Positions 63,875 to 64,000 of a stretch of 64,000 nt of DNA are shown here, in pieces. This DNA is from Caenimonas sp. SL110 (GTDB lineage Bacteria; Pseudomonadota; Gammaproteobacteria; Burkholderiales; Burkholderiaceae_C). Positions within the stretch are counted from its first letter, which is position 1. Each line of letters starts with the position of its first letter. The DNA is taken from contig NZ_JANU01000061.1 in assembly GCF_001044395.1 (NCBI RefSeq), positions 19,785 to 83,784 on the forward strand, in the 5' to 3' direction. A model generated the notes under the pieces. The model was not told where the DNA came from, did not search any database, and was given only the letters and a program-made list of their open reading frames with translations. The translations under genes were made by a program, and so were the position numbers.

Positions 63875-63954
63875 CTGTCATGCCGGACTTGATCCGGCAT
63901 CCACCGCGAAGCGGCTGCGGCGTTTGATCATAGATGGATTGCGGGTCGAGCCCA
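63875..63954 (+). repeat. Composite dispersed element, second copy, truncated
   Basis: CTGTCATGCCGG ... CCGGCATCCACCGCGAAGCGG, about 30 bases, then ATGGATTGCGGGTCGAGCCC. The order matches the 51907-51994 element, but the end is missing: after GAGCCCAC the sequence becomes TAGTGTCCGGAGATAC. The remaining 46 bases of the window hold nothing that I can identify. Confidence 0.65.
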
Positions 63955-64000
63955 CTAGTGTCCGGAGATACATTCTCATTTGAGCGCTAAGTCTTTGTCG

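Overview
The window is high-GC, densely coded DNA from a betaproteobacterium, most likely Burkholderiales near Comamonadaceae (inference). The support is the purM / AI-2E transporter / hda / HAD hydrolase / pcnB / folK neighbourhood, a stand-alone infA copy, a proteobacterial-type gshA, a Bug-type tripartite tricarboxylate transporter, and a UdgX-type protein beside its partner radical-SAM gene. No rRNA, tRNA, CRISPR array or complete insertion sequence was seen.

Layout. 1-2.5 kb: end of a SirB1-like gene, an orphan ParA ATPase and purM. 2.5-11.6 kb: AI-2E transporter and hda, then a sensory cassette (periplasmic binding protein, CHASE hybrid kinase, divergent LuxR-type regulator) lying between hda and the HAD-pcnB-folK run, then an orphan ATP-synthase c subunit. 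11.6-14.1 kb: a minus-strand operon of diheme cytochrome c4, triheme cytochrome c and a Cys-phosphatase. 14-24 kb: small proteins, a GNAT enzyme, DUF808, a methyltransferase, a YkuD protein, two paralogous secreted peptides, a NUDIX enzyme, the PA2778/PA2779 pair, an HPF-like protein and an esterase. 24-30 kb: gshA, infA, three RcnB/CigR-like secreted proteins and an M14 deacylase.

30-33.8 kb holds the most unusual locus: a CesT-like type III secretion chaperone whose stop codon overlaps the start of an unrecognised 1084-residue protein, with no secretion apparatus in view. 33.9-48 kb: a triple-PAS kinase, a DMT transporter, the rSAM/UdgX repair pair, an MliC-like lipoprotein, a DUF6929-like protein, a lipase, a hybrid kinase and a serine hydrolase. 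48-55 kb: a beta/gamma-crystallin plus glycine-zipper protein, a DUF938 methyltransferase, an SGNH hydrolase, a short TspO, a YkvA protein, a zinc-ribbon protein, repeats and tctCBA. 55-64 kb: an AbiE toxin-antitoxin pair with a clear palindromic operator, glnS, a Tyr-rich secreted protein, a candidate small RNA, a LytS/LytTR system with a 2TM partner, and uppP.

Two patterns run across the window. GTCCTACA occurs seven times between genes. Four copies lie 43-65 bases before and oriented toward start codons of small or envelope/stress genes, a fifth lies upstream of an HPF-like gene, a sixth precedes a lipoprotein with an unclear start, and a seventh precedes the candidate small RNA; it looks like a shared promoter element. 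A palindromic repeat built on ATGGATTGCGG...CCGCAATGAC is scattered at 51.9, 59.4 and 63.8-63.95 kb.
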